A stretch of 64,000 bases of DNA from contig CM068829.1 of NCBI GenBank assembly GCA_028554795.2, positions 130,154,016 through 130,218,015 of the forward strand, read 5' to 3'. How positions within the stretch are numbered: position 1 is the stretch's first letter; each line of letters opens with the position of its first letter. A model generated the notes under the pieces. That model did not search any database. It was given only the letters and a program-made list of their open reading frames with translations, and was not told the DNA's origin. The translations under genes and the position numbers were made by a program. The stretch is from Sinohyriopsis cumingii (taxonomy: Eukaryota; Mollusca; Bivalvia; Unionida; Unionidae). Of the stretch, positions 37,101 through 52,100 are shown piece after piece.

Positions 37101-40100
37101 CGCCAAACACTAACCTAGTACCAAACGAACTCGACAATCTTGTTCAACAGCTTCCCGCACCCTTTGTTTTACTTGGGGATTTTAATGCCCATAACATTTT
37201 ATGGGGATCAAATCATATAAGTGACAGAGGTCACAAAGTTGAAGACTTTATTTCTAGACACAATCTGTGTCTTTATAACACCAAAACACCGACATATTTA
37301 CACCCAGGCACGGGTACATACACATGCATCGATTTGACAATTTGTTCTCCTTCGATGCTTTTGGACTATGAATGGAAGGTCGCTGATGACCTTCACAGCA
37401 GCGATCACTTCCCAATCTCCCTTGTCAATCTTAACTCTACAATTGATGAAGTAATTCCACAATGGAATTTAAAGAAGGCCGACTGGGCCAAGTTTGAAAC
37501 ACTCTGTAAAACTAGGCTGAATGAGGATACAGTTTTCAATGTTAACGACGCCATTCAGCATTTTACATCTATTTTAACCAACATTGCAGAAGACTCTATC
37601 CCCAAGTCCTCAACAAACTGTAAAAGAACCCTAAAACCTTGGTTCACTAAGGAATGTAAGGAAGCCATACGACAACGCCGAGAAGCCTTTGAAAAAATTT
37701 AACAATCATCCGATGCCCTAGAATTTAAGTAAATATGGTATTCTCCGGGCCAAAGCTCGCCGCACAATCAAAGAAAGTAAACGAGCATCATGGAAGAAAT
37801 ATGTTTCCTCTTTAAACTCTTGTTCCTCAACTAAGAAAGTTTGGGACACGATCCGCAAAATAAACGGAAAGAGAAAATACAATTCTTTCCGACATCTGAA
37901 ACTGAACAATAACAATTTTAGCTCAAAACGTGACATAGCAAATGTTCTTGCTGATACATTCTTTAAAAATTCCTCATCATCTAATTATTCCGAAGCCTTC
38001 CAAAAATTGAAAACTCAAAAAGTCACATTTAAAATTCACATCCAACTACTCGGAAAGTTACAACCAACTGTTTTCACTATCAGAACTTATGGAGGCTTTA
38101 GACAAGGCCCATGATACTTCCGCTGGGCCTGACAAAATACATTACCAGTTTTTAAAACATCTTCCAGAATCATCTTTAACATCTCTTTTGAAACTCTTCA
38201 ATGATTTATGGATTACTGGTAATCTACCTAAGATATGGAAAGAAGCAACAGTAATACCAGTTCCCAAACCCAGTAAAGATAGCTAAGATCCTACCAACTA
38301 TCGACCTATTGCACTCACAAGCTGCATGTGCAAAACAATGGAATGAATGATCAATTTTCGGTTTGTATGGTACCTGGAAACTAACAATTTAATATCTCCT
38401 TTCCAAAGTGGCTTTCATTATGGATGGAGCACCAACGATCATCTGGTTAGACTTGAAACATTCATTCACGATGCATTTATCAAGAAAGAACATTTAGTAG
38501 CGGTTTTCTTTGATTTAGAAAAGGCCTATGACACAACATGGAAGTACAGGATACTAAAAGACCTGGGTGTGCCCCAGGGCAGTATTTCATCTGTGACACT
38601 TTTCAATATCAAAATTAATAACATCACCAAGTCTTTGACTCCTGGTGTGGATTGCTCACTATATGTTGATGATTTTCTCATATGTTATCGGTCAAAGCAC
38701 ATGCATACAATTGAAAGACAACTACAGCAAAATATCAACAAGATTCAAAATTGGGCTAGTACGAACGGCTTCAAATTCTCTAAATCAAAAACGGTATGCC
38801 TGCATTTCTGTCAATTACGATGACACCACGATGAACCTAAACTCACGCTGGACGGAACACCTATTCCAGTTGTTGAGGAAACAAAATTTTGGGGTATTAT
38901 CTTTGACAGAAAACTGACTTTTATTCCACACCTAAAAAACTTGAAAGCCAAATGCTTAAAAGCACTTGACCTACTTAAAGTAGTAGCGCACACTGACTGG
39001 GGTGCTGATAGAAAAGTCATCCTGAATTTATATAGAACGTTTATTCGCTTCAAACTAGACTATGGTTGCGTTGTGTATGGTTCAGCCAGAAAATCATATT
39101 TGAAAATGCTTGACCCAGTTCATCATCAGGGAGTAAGACTGGCTCTGGGAGCATTTAAAACATCCCCGTGTGAAAGCCTTCTAGCTGAAGCGAACGAACC
39201 ACCGTTATCGCATCGTAGAGAAATGCTTTCCGCACAGTATGCTCTCAAATTAAAATCAAACCCTCTGAATCCTGCTTTTTCGGCTGTTTTTCAACCCAAA
39301 TACAAAACTTTAGACGAAAATAAACCAAATGCCATACCTTCCTTTGGCATTAGAATATCATCCAGCCTTGACACTACAAATATAGATCTTTCTAAAATTC
39401 AGAAAACGTCTATCTCCGAAACACCACCCTGGCTAATTAAACAACCAAAAGTACGTTTTACGCTACACAATGGAAAAAAATCCGAAACAAACCCTTCTGT
39501 CTTCCACAACTCTTACCATGGACTCCTCACCGAATTTAAAAACTACACAAAAATTTACACTGATGGATCAAAGGATGAGGAAAAGGCTGCTACAGCCTTT
39601 GTTTGTGGAAATCACACAACGCAAGTTCGCTTACCAAAGGAACATCAATTTTTACAGCCGAAATCAGAGCAATAGACCTTGCTCTGCAACATATAGAAAA
39701 GAAACATATTTTAAACAGTATCATCTTCTCCGACTCGCTATCAGTACTCCAGTCACTACACAATAGAAAACTGGAGAACCCATTATTGAAAAATATACTC
39801 ATCAAAAATATCAAGCTGAGTGTCTCCCACAATATAATATACTTTTGGTTACCTAGCCATATTGGTATTAAAGGTAGCAAAAAAGCAGATCGCGCTGCTA
39901 AAATGGCCCTTACTCAAGAATCATCTGATTTTAAAATACTGTATACTGATTTTAAACCTTGTATCAAAAAGTTCTTTCGTCAGAAGTGGCAGGCATCATA
40001 GAATGATGCCGTGAATAACAAACTTTATGCAATCAAGCCAACTCTAGGAGAATGGACTCCTTCCTACAGAACCATGTTTAGGGAGGAGGTAGTCATTGCA

Positions 40101-43100
40101 AGAATCCGAATTGGTCATACTTATATCACCCACTCCAATATACTAAAAGGTGAAGACCCACCAGAGTGCATTTCTTGCAATGAACCATTCACTGTCAAGC
40201 ACTTTATGATATAGTTTTTTGATCTGCAACCTACGTGCGATCGTTATTACATAGTCCATGACATGAAAGAACTTTTTGATACTCTAAACATCACTCGTAT
40301 TATAGAGTTCCTGAAAGCAGTAAATATTTACTCTAAACTCTAACTTTTATGCTGTCACCTTGTGCAGTTTTATGCAATATATATACCGTCCCTTTTTAAT
40401 ACCTTTTCATCATTTTTCATTAACATACAACATTTACATCCCCCGTTGATTGGGAAGCTTTATTTTTCACCGTTACCATCTTACCGTTTTAATTTCAACT
40501 ATTTGTGTTTTAATATCGCTGGTCGATATGAGACTTATCATAATTTTTAAAAGATTATACATATAACATTTTGTTTGGCGCTAAATAGCCTTACAGTGCT
40601 GATGCGCCGTTAAAAATAAAATCAATCAATCAATCTGGACAGCTCTGGTGGCCTAAGTGATTAGAGGGTCCGCCTTGGATGTGGTAGGTCATGGGTTTGA
40701 ACCCCAGTCAAGTCATACCAAAGATTTATAAAAAATTGTACTTGCATTTGCCTCACTTAGTGCTCAGTATTAAGAGGTTAGTATTAGGACTGGTTGGCTT
40801 GGTATCAGGATAATGTGAGTGGGTGGGACATAATGCTATATGTCAGCAGCATGATGGCCCAGTGCTAGAGATCACTATAAACTGCCACACTGCAGACATC
40901 ATAGTGATATGACTGAATTTTTTTTAAAAGCTGTTATAAATCCAAAATCACACACACAGGGTAGCTCTGTACTCAATCCATTTTTCCTTACATTACTCTC
41001 CGGTTTGTGCAGAGAAGCCTTCCTTTCCACATCTGTGCTGTTCAGATGGCATCACAATTCAACCCAAAGATTTCAGCTTTGGTACTCCAATTTCCTATTC
41101 TACAACTACACAGAGGTCAGGAAACAAGGCTGCCAAAGAGGCAAACCTGGTACAGGCTTATTCACCCATTACTCCGCCTTTGTTTCCAAGAAGAACCAGT
41201 GAAATAGGAAGGATCCTTCAGAGACATCCCTGACAGTGAAATCCTCTTCCAAACCTTACAGTTTGGCTAAAGCCCATTTTTCCAGAGCATGTGACAGCAG
41301 GTCATACGGATAGAAGAATCTGTTAATCCCAATTTCTTTTATTTGAAGTCACATTCCTTCAGAAAATTTTACCATGCTCATGACTCCCTTTTCATCTCAG
41401 GATATGAGTCTTGACTTTCCTTGTTTATTGTTAAAAGTTCCATTCAGTACAGGCATTCTCAGAGACCCATACAAGGAGACATTTTGCACCAGTAAATCCC
41501 CATCCTTCATGAATTAGTGACCATTCGCGACAAATGCCACTTTGATTTTTCTTCAGACAGTTCAGAATTTCCTACCCTTACGATATTAGCATCAGCCTCA
41601 TAGTTTTCAGTGGTAACTTAACGTTATTATGATTTTCCTTCTTTCCCTTATGAATTTCAGTTTAAAAAATCTTAAATTCCATTCTGGAATTGGTTGTTTT
41701 CATTTGGATCCGGTATTACTATTGGAACATCACTCAGCCACGTCCGTGATGTTTTGAAATAGCCTCAGAAGGCATTTTAGGAATACACATCAGTTTTATG
41801 TGTTTGGTGATTTACCTCTGGCGCAGTGAACCACATGTTACAACACCAAAGACTAAGGTTGTTCCGATTGTGACCTTGTACATCTGCCACCATATTGTAC
41901 CAAGATAGGAATGAAAGTAGCTCAGAATATAGTACTCAGTGGCAATGAATTACATCTGAGGTTTCATTCTCAACATGACGGAAGAGGCTGTGGATGCTCT
42001 GACTGCTGATATAAGTGTAACCAAATATGGCACCAAAGAAAAATGTGCTCATGAAACTGGTGCCGATGATGAGCCACCAGGAATGATTACCTGAAAACAA
42101 TGGCCACGGAAGTTCAAACCAAAATGCATGCAACTTTTCCCTGTTATCCAGAGATCGGAAAAAGATGAAACCTTTGCCTTTTATAATATATGCAGTCAGC
42201 ATATCAACATAGCACACGGAGGGAAGGATGATTGTAAAAAAGAACATATTTCTACAAGGAAACAAAGATTTAGCTGCCTTGCAAGGTTCTTCAAAGAAAA
42301 TTTCATTGTTCTTTGAGCCCAAAAAGAAATTATCTGACTTAGAGGTTGCTGTTATGAATACAGAAACTCTGTTTAGTGAATTCATTGTGGAGCATAATCT
42401 ACAAATGAGTGTGGCAGATCATCCAAGCAAGTTGTTTGTGAAAATGTTCCCTGCCAAATACATCTGTACAAGGATTAAAACTTAAGCAATTGTCACAAAC
42501 TTTCTTTAATGAAGAAGGAAAACATTGTTGACAATGTAAAATGCAAAGCCTTTTCTTTTGCCACAGACGGAATTAGTGACTTTGACAGAAAGCAGTATGC
42601 AGTTGTGGTAAGATATTTTGATAACTTGGCAAATTATTTCAACGGTACTGTCGGTGCCTGTATGTGAAGAGAAGGCCACTGGAGAAAATATATTTAAATT
42701 AATTGATTCTGAAATGAAAATGTGGTCTATTCCTTTTAGTAATATAATTTCACTTGGATGTGATAATGTTAATGTGATGGTTGGAAAAAACAAAAGAGTA
42801 TTTCAATATTTCTTACATAAACAGCCAAAACTTTATTACTTGGGTTGCCCATGTCATTTTTGTTGCTGCCAAACTTAATGCTAAAGTGTAGGTTCTTCTT
42901 ATTGACAATTTTCACGGCATAGATAAAAATTCCATGAGGAAATATTCCTTAAAATTCTATCAAGAATTTCACGGCAAAGAAAACTGAAAATTGTTAAAAC
43001 ATGCATGTACTCACTGGTTATCACTAGGCAAGTGTTTGAATCGTCTCTTGGACCATTGGGTCTGGTTAAAGGACTTTTTTTTGGAAAATGAAGTGAAATT

Positions 43101-46100
43101 GTACAAACCCCAAAAAGTAGGTACATCCAAGAAAAAGGAAAGTGTGAAATCAGTTGCTGTGGGTGCAAGTAGTACTGCTGTTTACAGATTTATTTGGGGC
43201 ACCCCTAAGTACGATTGGTTCAGTGAGCAAAAAGTGTCTGATAAAACTGTTCGCATGAGGGAACATATAAAGGGTGACATTGAAGAAGAAAATGTGAAAA
43301 AACAGCCAGAGAGACTGGAACAAATTCACAGATGTGTTTTTTTCAGAAGAATTTAAACTAAATTGTTTGTTCTTAAAACATACAATTCCAGTATTTGACA
43401 AAGTTAACTTGCTTCAGCAAGACCGACCAAACAATTAAAAAATATTTTTCATGATTTGGTGATAAATTTATTAATTAGATTTATGAAGCCAGCTTCCATG
43501 AAGGACAAGACTGTACTTCAGGTTCTGTTGAGTGATAGCACACAGGAAAAAGACAATTCTGAGCTGGTTATTGGTTCTCAAGCAAGGGATTACATGAAAA
43601 GTAATAAAAGTAGATTGTCAGAGAGCACAAGATTTTGCAGCAATGTAACCAGTTTCCTCTAGAAGAAGAATAGCTAGAACAAGCTGACATTTGAATTAGA
43701 AACTGACAGAATAGATGAACAGTGGAATGTGTTAATTAAAAAGAAAGACGCAAATGGAAACCTCAAGTACAAGCATTTACAATATGTCATGCTGGGAATT
43801 TGGACAATTCCTCACAGTAATGCTGTATTTGAGGTATTTTTCTGTTATTAGGAAAAATATTGAATTAGATCACAGTTAGGAGCTAAAACTGCTGAGTGTA
43901 TTATGGCGTTAAAGGAAAATAGTGTTCACTGCTATAAAAGAGAGGACAGTGCATCTGAGCTGAAAAGAATTGAAGGTGCCTACACTAGAGCTCTTAAGGA
44001 GTAGATCTTAATATTTTTTGACTGCAAGGAGCTGTTAGATATTTATGCTTGAATTTATTGTATAGCCAGAAGAATGTAACATTAATGAAGAAGCAGACAT
44101 CTTATCCATTAATAAATAAGGTGTGTTTTTATTTTAATTATTTTTGATCATCTTACTATTTGAAACAGCCATCTTACTATATTTCTTGCCCAAATTTGCT
44201 ATTTTTCTTTGGAAGGGGTAGGCAACTCTGCAGACTATTTTTAGTCCTAAAGGCCTAAGGCTAAGTTGACTTGTCATTGACCCAAACCATCTCAGTCAGC
44301 ATATTCAAGCACCCAGTTTCAAAATGGAGACCTTTAGATTAGTCCTCAATGCCATACAGGATGGAAGTTTCGCAGTCAGAGATGAGCACCTTCATATTTC
44401 CATATACAGGATTACCCAGAAATTCTGAAGGTTCACTTACAGAGACATATTGTACCATCTCAGGGCTACACCTTTCAGTCTGTAGCCCAGTTCTGGGTGT
44501 TCACCATTCATAGTGTCATGTCATGTTTCAGAACCACCTCCATATCCCTGACTTAAATTTACCTGGAAGACATTTCTCATGGGCCCAAGGTGAGCAGTCG
44601 TCTAATACATTGACCTGAAATCCCTTGTTTCCCTCTTGCTTCATCTTCCTTATCAGCAAGGACAAATCTGATCTCATTCTATTCCTGTAATTCATTCTTC
44701 ATTTGATGGAGCTCCAGACTTGTCAGAATTAAGTTTGCCTTCCTCAAGAACATGCCATGCAGATCATCTCTGGTGTTTTCTATCTTCTTCTCAGTACAGT
44801 TGTGGATTTTCCATTTTTGGCTGCATGTTAATAAGACATTTCTATTATCTGGTTGCCAAAACGTGCCCACTAGACCAAATGATCAAAGTTTTTTTATTGC
44901 ATGAGGTCCCATTGCAGCAAATATGCAGCCTTTTGGCTTATGTCAGTCTTCCTGCTTGAGAATCTGTTACCAGAAATTACGATTTACACAGATGCCAGTA
45001 CATCTGGCTGGGATCCCTATATCCTGTCCTGCTTTCAAGAAGTGAGTGGACCTTGATCTCCTCATGAGATGCTAACATCCAACAACTCTTGTCTCCAAAA
45101 GGCAAGGGAGATTCAAGCTGCCAGATATCTGCCTTCTGGTTTTGGATTTTTACAAGCAATATTATCATTGGTAATCCACAGTCAGGTCTGCCACATACCA
45201 GACAGGCTCAGCATCCTAGAATACTTGATATCATGAATGAATCAGCTAATTTACACAAAATAATTCATTACCCCTTGGTCTCCAGTCAACTCTGCACTAG
45301 TTGGGGTGGACCACTTGTTTTGTGAGGTGGAACAACAAACATCCAAACCTTTTCCTGGCATGTCCTTATACAAGAGCCATTTCACTGATTTAGAATGGTA
45401 TTGGTGCAAACACCTTTCTTTCCAAAACCCTTCCTAAAGTTATTCAGAAAAATGAAGGAATCTGATTTGGGACTAATCCTGATTGCTTTTGTCAGATGGG
45501 AGATATGAGTCAATGACCTGAATCGAGCAGTGGAGATTTCCAGAAAAATCCTGCTTTCTCCATGCCTGCAGAAATAACCATGTATGTCAGTTTTCTATCC
45601 AAATCTAGAGATGTTGAACCTGCATGCCTGGCTCGTATTAAACAAGCGTTAGACAAACATTTCTGAAAATAAAGTATTGGACATAATTATTTTGACAAAG
45701 ATACTCACCACTTTGGCTTTTCAATGACAAGGTTTGCCACTATGGAAGAGAGTGCATAGGCCAAAACGAAGATCGCTGCAACATTCTAACAAATTTTTAT
45801 TTGTTTTTACTGAATACCTTAGCCTTTGTATGAAATGAAACCAGTATTTTTATTTGGTTAAATGAGGTATCCTTCAAACCATCATGTAAAGCCTTATGAC
45901 TGACCTGCTTCCTTGTTACCCTAGCCCTTTTTAGGTAGTAGGTGAAATTCATGCCTTGTTGGTTGACCTGAACTACCTGCATTTCCATCAGAACAGTTTG
46001 GTTTTACTCCTGATGGCTTCTGCTTTTGTTGCAGAGAAACTGTTCTCTTGTATAACCAAACCATAGGATGGATGTTTGATATGACATTCTCTCACCTGTC

Positions 46101-49100
46101 TAAGTAACCCTTCATCCTCTCATAGTAGCGGAACAAGTTACATCTTCCCAGGTCACTCTGTAGTTCTTTCAAGACAGTTTACTTGACCTCTGCTGAATTT
46201 GCAGGAACAAAAAAGCCCCTAATTGATTTCACCCATGCCGATGCCTCATGCAAACTCTAATACCTGACACAAAATTCAAACTTGCTACTCATTATTAGGA
46301 GACCAGAGCCAGGGCCAACTTCAGGGTAACTAAGGGGATGTAACTCTCTTGTCTATTCTCTTAATATACTATAATTAGGCTGGTTATTTGAAAAAGAAAC
46401 AAATTATTATAATTAAATAATTTCTCTTCCATCAGTAATACCTGATCATAATATGGACACTCCCAAGCTGTCCTCATAGTTACATCCCTGGAATAGCATG
46501 CACATCCATATCCGAAGTAATGATGATTGTTGAATTTAGTGCCAGTAGATCACTGTCTGAATTCTGTAGCACTTTTATTACCAACACAAAGACATAGCAT
46601 ACATCCTTTTTTTGTTTCTTATTTACAAGGTAGTGAATCTTCTAGCCTATTATGAATTTATATCCATTATTCACTCATTGCAAAGAAATGTGTAACAAAT
46701 TAAAGTAGCAGATTTTTACTGGATCCTAAGCGGTATCAGTCGTTTATCATTTATATTCTGCTGTGTTTTATGATTTTTCACACAGAAAATATAAACATTT
46801 ATATGATTCTCCTTCTCATTTCAAAGTAAAATAGTGCATGAAGAAGCAAATAATTGGCATATCATGGGATTTGAAGTCGAGTTGTCTGGAAGCTGGAAGC
46901 AGCCATATTTACCACTCAGCTACATAAGCCTCTAAGAATTTCACAGTTGTCTTGTTAAATCACAGCATAAATAAAGCTAAATTGTATCTTAATATTCAAA
47001 TGTGGAACATTTGATGATGCTTTTGCTATTGAGCTAGATAATAGTCCTAATTGTTTCATCAATTTATGGATACTAGCATCAGAAAGGAGAGTTATAGCCT
47101 TCAGTCTCACAGAATGAAGTACGGCATGATTGTTTACTCCTTGTTGTGTGATGATTAATCAAAATAATTGAAGATGACTGGTAAAGTCAGATATGTTTTT
47201 TTATGTTGTCAGAAATGAATTATACAAGTTTCCTTGTTTAAACTATTTTGCTTTTAGGAGAAAAATTTTCTTGGAAAGTTAGAAATATGTGACATGACAG
47301 AGGACAAATGGCCTGATAAACCATTTGACAAGCAATTTACCAAAGTATGCAGAAATTACATTGTCCATGAAAAATATAGAAAATATCTTGACCCAACTAA
47401 AATCAATGGTTTATCACTTCAGCTGAACCAATGTTCAGTTTTATATTTGAGCTAAATCTCAACACCTGTTCAATCACACCCCAAAGATATAAGACCTTCA
47501 TAGCTGTAAGAATAAGATTTAAATAAAATATCATATTCTGTGGACATTTTTGCTGATTTAATAGATTCACAGTGTAATTTTTTCACTGTTAATATATTCA
47601 ATATTGCAAATTAGTCCATGATGGAATTTAGACGTTATGATGTACTAATTACATTTTACTCCTGAAAATCCCAAAATGTCCAGCCTTGACAACAAAATAG
47701 AACCAGAAGGAGGAGAGATATCATTGAAAAACGTGTTTTTATATCAAAGCATGATAATGATAATGGAGTTTATGATGTTGCGCTTGTCTGTCCACCCATC
47801 TGTCCTACCATTCATGTCAATATCAGACTGGTTGTGCATCCATGTTCCATAAACATATTTTGGAGGCAGTATTTCTGATCCAAATTTTGATCAGACTTGG
47901 AATACATGCATATGTTATTGTGATCTTGGATGAATTCAGTAACGGGTTAGATTAATGCCATCTAATGAGGTGATCTTGCATCTGATTGTTTGTTACCACC
48001 TAAAACCATATTTCTGATCCAGTTTTGTTTAGGCTTGGAATAAATGCTTACATTGTTGAGATCGTGCTCTTGCATCTGATTGGTAGATATTGTTACCACT
48101 CTTGAGGTGAGATTTTTTATTTGGCTTGGAATATCTGTTTGTAACATAAAGGTCTCAGATGAGTTTGATAATGAGCAGGTTGCACATTTATTAATGAGTT
48201 GACCTTGCATCCGATTGGCTGAGCTTGTTGACACTCGAGAAGCAGCAATATGACTGATTAAATTTTGATCAAACTTGAAATGTCGGTTTTTTTTATCAAG
48301 ATCATGAATTAATTTGATAATGAGCAAAATCCATGCATATTAATAATATAACCTTAACATCTGATTGGCTGAGCCATGCATATTAATGATGTAACCTTAA
48401 CATCTGATTGGCTGATCCATGCATATTAATGATATAATCGTAACATCTGATTGGCTGAGCTTATTAACACTCAAGAGGCAACATTTGTAATCTTATTTTG
48501 ATCTGATTTGTAATATATGCTTATGTCATCAAGATCTTGGTCTGTTTTAGTAATGTGCGACATTCATTTATATTTATGAGCGTATCTTGTGTCTGATCAG
48601 CTGAGATTATTACCAATCTGGAGCCATAATTCTGAAGGAGCTATCATTACTATCTTGTGCAATTCCAAAAGTAAATGGATCAACGCATATTAATGAGGCA
48701 ATCTTGCATACCTTGTTACCACTCTTAAAACCATATTTTTGATCTGTTCGCTTTATTATCATTAAGATCATGGATGAGCAAGATTATTATACAGTTTTAT
48801 TTTATGCTAGGTCATGAGAATAATCTTGATAGTTCTCTGTGGTAAAATACAATATTTATTCACTTACCATCAGTAGATATTGATAACATTATCAGACCTG
48901 CCAACTCTTACGATTTTGTTGTAAGTCTTGCAAAAATTACCTTTAAAATACGGACTTGTGGCATACAAGCGAAAACTATTTTAAAAAATGATCATTACTG
49001 AAAAATCTGGAACATTTGTTCATCTGTGTTTGATGTGGATCTGGGTTTCATTTTAGAATTAGTTGAGATTAGTGAATGAACCAGACTAACTTTACTTTAA

Positions 49101-52100
49101 TCCCTTAGATGCTTTAAGCTGCTCCTATTTGTTCATACGAAGCATCTGCATGAACAAACTTGATTTTTTTTTAAGCAAGCAATGCATGTTCAAGACAAAA
49201 GGGAAAATAAACCTCTTGAAAAAGTTAATAATCAACACAGAAGAATAAAAATATTCACATTCTTGTGAATAAAAGCCGGAAGGGACACAATTACATTTAC
49301 TGGACATTATGTGCCAATTTGAGTATGACTCATGGCGGGAGATATAATTGCCATTGTCATGTGAAATGGGGGGAACAAACTCTTAGAATTACATCAAGTT
49401 GAGAGACCACAACAAGCCATTGAGCTGCATAGGGTTTGGAACTAAAGTTTGTGCAACTACTAGTGGTAAATAAAACCTAGTCGTATTTTACCAATGTTTC
49501 AGTTGAACATGTATTTCGTCGTTGCATGTTTTGAATAGCAGAGATCGACCGACACTGTTAATCGCTAAAATTAGCAATCCTGTTTATTGCTTGCACTCAG
49601 ATGCAGAATAATCCGAAATTTTAATTATGTTTTCCAGCTATACAGTAGCAGTTTATATTTTGCCTTATTGAGATGAACTCATCAGGGTTGGTCTGCATTA
49701 AGAAATTTGAAGTTATTCTTAGACACTTGGTCAAGTGGTAAGGGTGGCTACCTCCCATTCAAGTCCAATTCAAATCCAACAAGGTGCAGATTTTTTTATT
49801 TTTTTTTTCATAATGTGCCATTTCACTTTGAATTGGGAAGGAGAATTGTTATTATTTTTTGAGTGAATATTCACAAAACACAGGATAACATAAACGGTAA
49901 ACAACTAGTATCATGTTGGATACTGTAGGAAATCTACATCAATCTGTTGTACATATATTGCCAATTCATTAGAGCATAAAATAAAAAGAATTTCCTTAGA
50001 GTAATTGATTGGTTTATTCACCTTGTGGGTGAGAAACTTAAAGTAATGTCGCTCATGGCTTTGCCATTTGTGAAAATACAGAGTTTTTCACCCACTCTAT
50101 GAAATATATACTTTCACTCATTTCAAGCAAATATCCTCTCTATCTTTAGAAATATATTCAGGTAAAATTGATATGGTTTGAAGTATGGGAGATAGTTTAC
50201 ATAGAACGTGTTCTTAGTTAAGCCTGCTTAGTGAAATGGTCAACTGTTATGTAATGTAATCCTGGTGACATTAGACCAGCTTGAACCTCTTTTTTAGGAT
50301 GTGTGATTTGGAATTTTAATGTAGTTAACAATTTTTCAGTCAGTATGGCAGTTTAAAGTGATATCTAGCACTGGGGCATTATGCTGCAGACATGTAGCAT
50401 GATGTCCCACCCAGTCACATTATCCTGATACCAGTACAACCAATCCTAACACTAACCTCTTAATGCTGAGCTCCAAGTAAGGCAGCTGTTAGTACCATTT
50501 TTATTAGTCTTTGATATGACTTGGCAGGGGTTCGATCCCACGATGTGGTGGGACCTTTGTTTTGAAGAAATACTTTTTGAGTTCCAAAAAGAAATTAATT
50601 TCTTTAATTCTCAGTAACAAAGAAAAGTATGGGTTTTTTGTTGTTGTTCACCTGTCTTTTTTCTTTATGTTTGTAATATTACAACAGATCTTTACACATG
50701 CATTTTAATAGAAACTGAATCCCAGGCCATCAGTAAGAGCTGTAGTGATAATGGGCTCACCCACTGACATTGATCATTGTGAGAAGATCCAGATAGCTTG
50801 CAAATCCTATGGTGTACCATGTGAGCTTCGAGTGTCATCTGCTCACAAAGGAACAGATGCCACACTACAAATACTTGAAGAATATGAAGGTAGGTTGGAG
50901 TTTGAAGCATTATGCAGACCTACCAGCCAACCCTATATTTTATACAATTTGCAATAAAAGCATTAATATTTTGTTCCCTGTAATTTTTCCCAAATTTTTA
51001 TAATGTCCCAATATTTTTAGCTCTGTTAGTCTTAGACCAGAAGAGTCCATGGAATGTTTTTAATCTTTTGGTTGTCTGACATCCGTTGTCTGTCATCCAT
51101 CCCTTCCCACAAGTTTGTTATCACTATTTCTAAACTACCAGAAGGATTGCTATTACACACAGATTCATCCTATGATCTACTAGAAAATCTTATTGCTATT
51201 TCTCATGAATGGAAGGTCGTGTCTACATGGGGTTTTCATTGAAATACTCTTTATGGTGTCTAGTTGGTTCTAAATGATGATGGTGCCAATCTAATATCTA
51301 TTATGGCCACTACAGCAGATATCTTGAAAATTTTGTTATCGCTACATTTGAATGGATTGTCATATATTTACATGATGATTCACTGAAAGACATCTCGTGA
51401 TGTCTAATTGATTGTAAATGAAAATAGTGCCACTCTGGACTTGATTTTCATTACCACTGGGGTTAGTGGCTAGATCAGGATCAGTTCCTGATTCAAGTCC
51501 CTATTCACAACCTCAAACCCTACTCATACATGCCAAACATTATGCGTTTGGCATGATCGTTACATATATTTTCAACAAATTACATTTTCCATGAGACTGC
51601 ATATGGATTACGCTTTTTTACTACATTAAAAAATAAAATAAAACAAAAGCAATAAAAGTTTTGCTTTTGTCATTTTATTATCTTCTCCATAATTCCCCAT
51701 ATATGTACATATTGTTTTGAGAATATTCCTCAGAAGGTAACTGCTGCAAAGAGAATAGCATAAGAGTATTTTCCTTATTTGCTGTTTATAGCAACTGTAT
51801 GTGACCCATTTCCAAGAAAACAAACGGGTTTCTTCAAAAGTGAACTATGCTAACAGATTTATTTTATTGATAAGCTAGTCAGTTAGTGAACCAGTCTGTA
51901 TTTGTAAAGAAAATGGCACCAGATGTGAAGTGAAATGCTTTATGGTGTGAGTTGTGGATTTTATATGAAGGAAAATGTTAGAAAAAGTGACAAATCAATA
52001 CCGCTTTACAAACTTTAAAAGAAGAATATGATAGTAAAGTAATTCAGTACTCTGAGCACTTGACCATGATCAATGTAGAATTCCAGGTCATGGTCATTCA

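Larger units (their letters stand above)
35921..40635 (+). mobile_element. I-clade (Nimb-like) LINE, 5'-truncated
   Basis: Carries ORF1 zinc knuckles, an APE-type endonuclease, reverse transcriptase, RNase H and a C-terminal Cys/His stretch, in the order of the I group of non-LTR retrotransposons. The 3' end is the tail (TCAA)n at 40622-40635, also typical of that group. ORF1 lacks its N-terminus and ORF2 is broken by several frameshifts and stops, so it cannot move by itself. It lies in PAICS intron 5 in the sense direction and begins a few tens of bases after the exon 5 donor. Confidence 0.9.
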
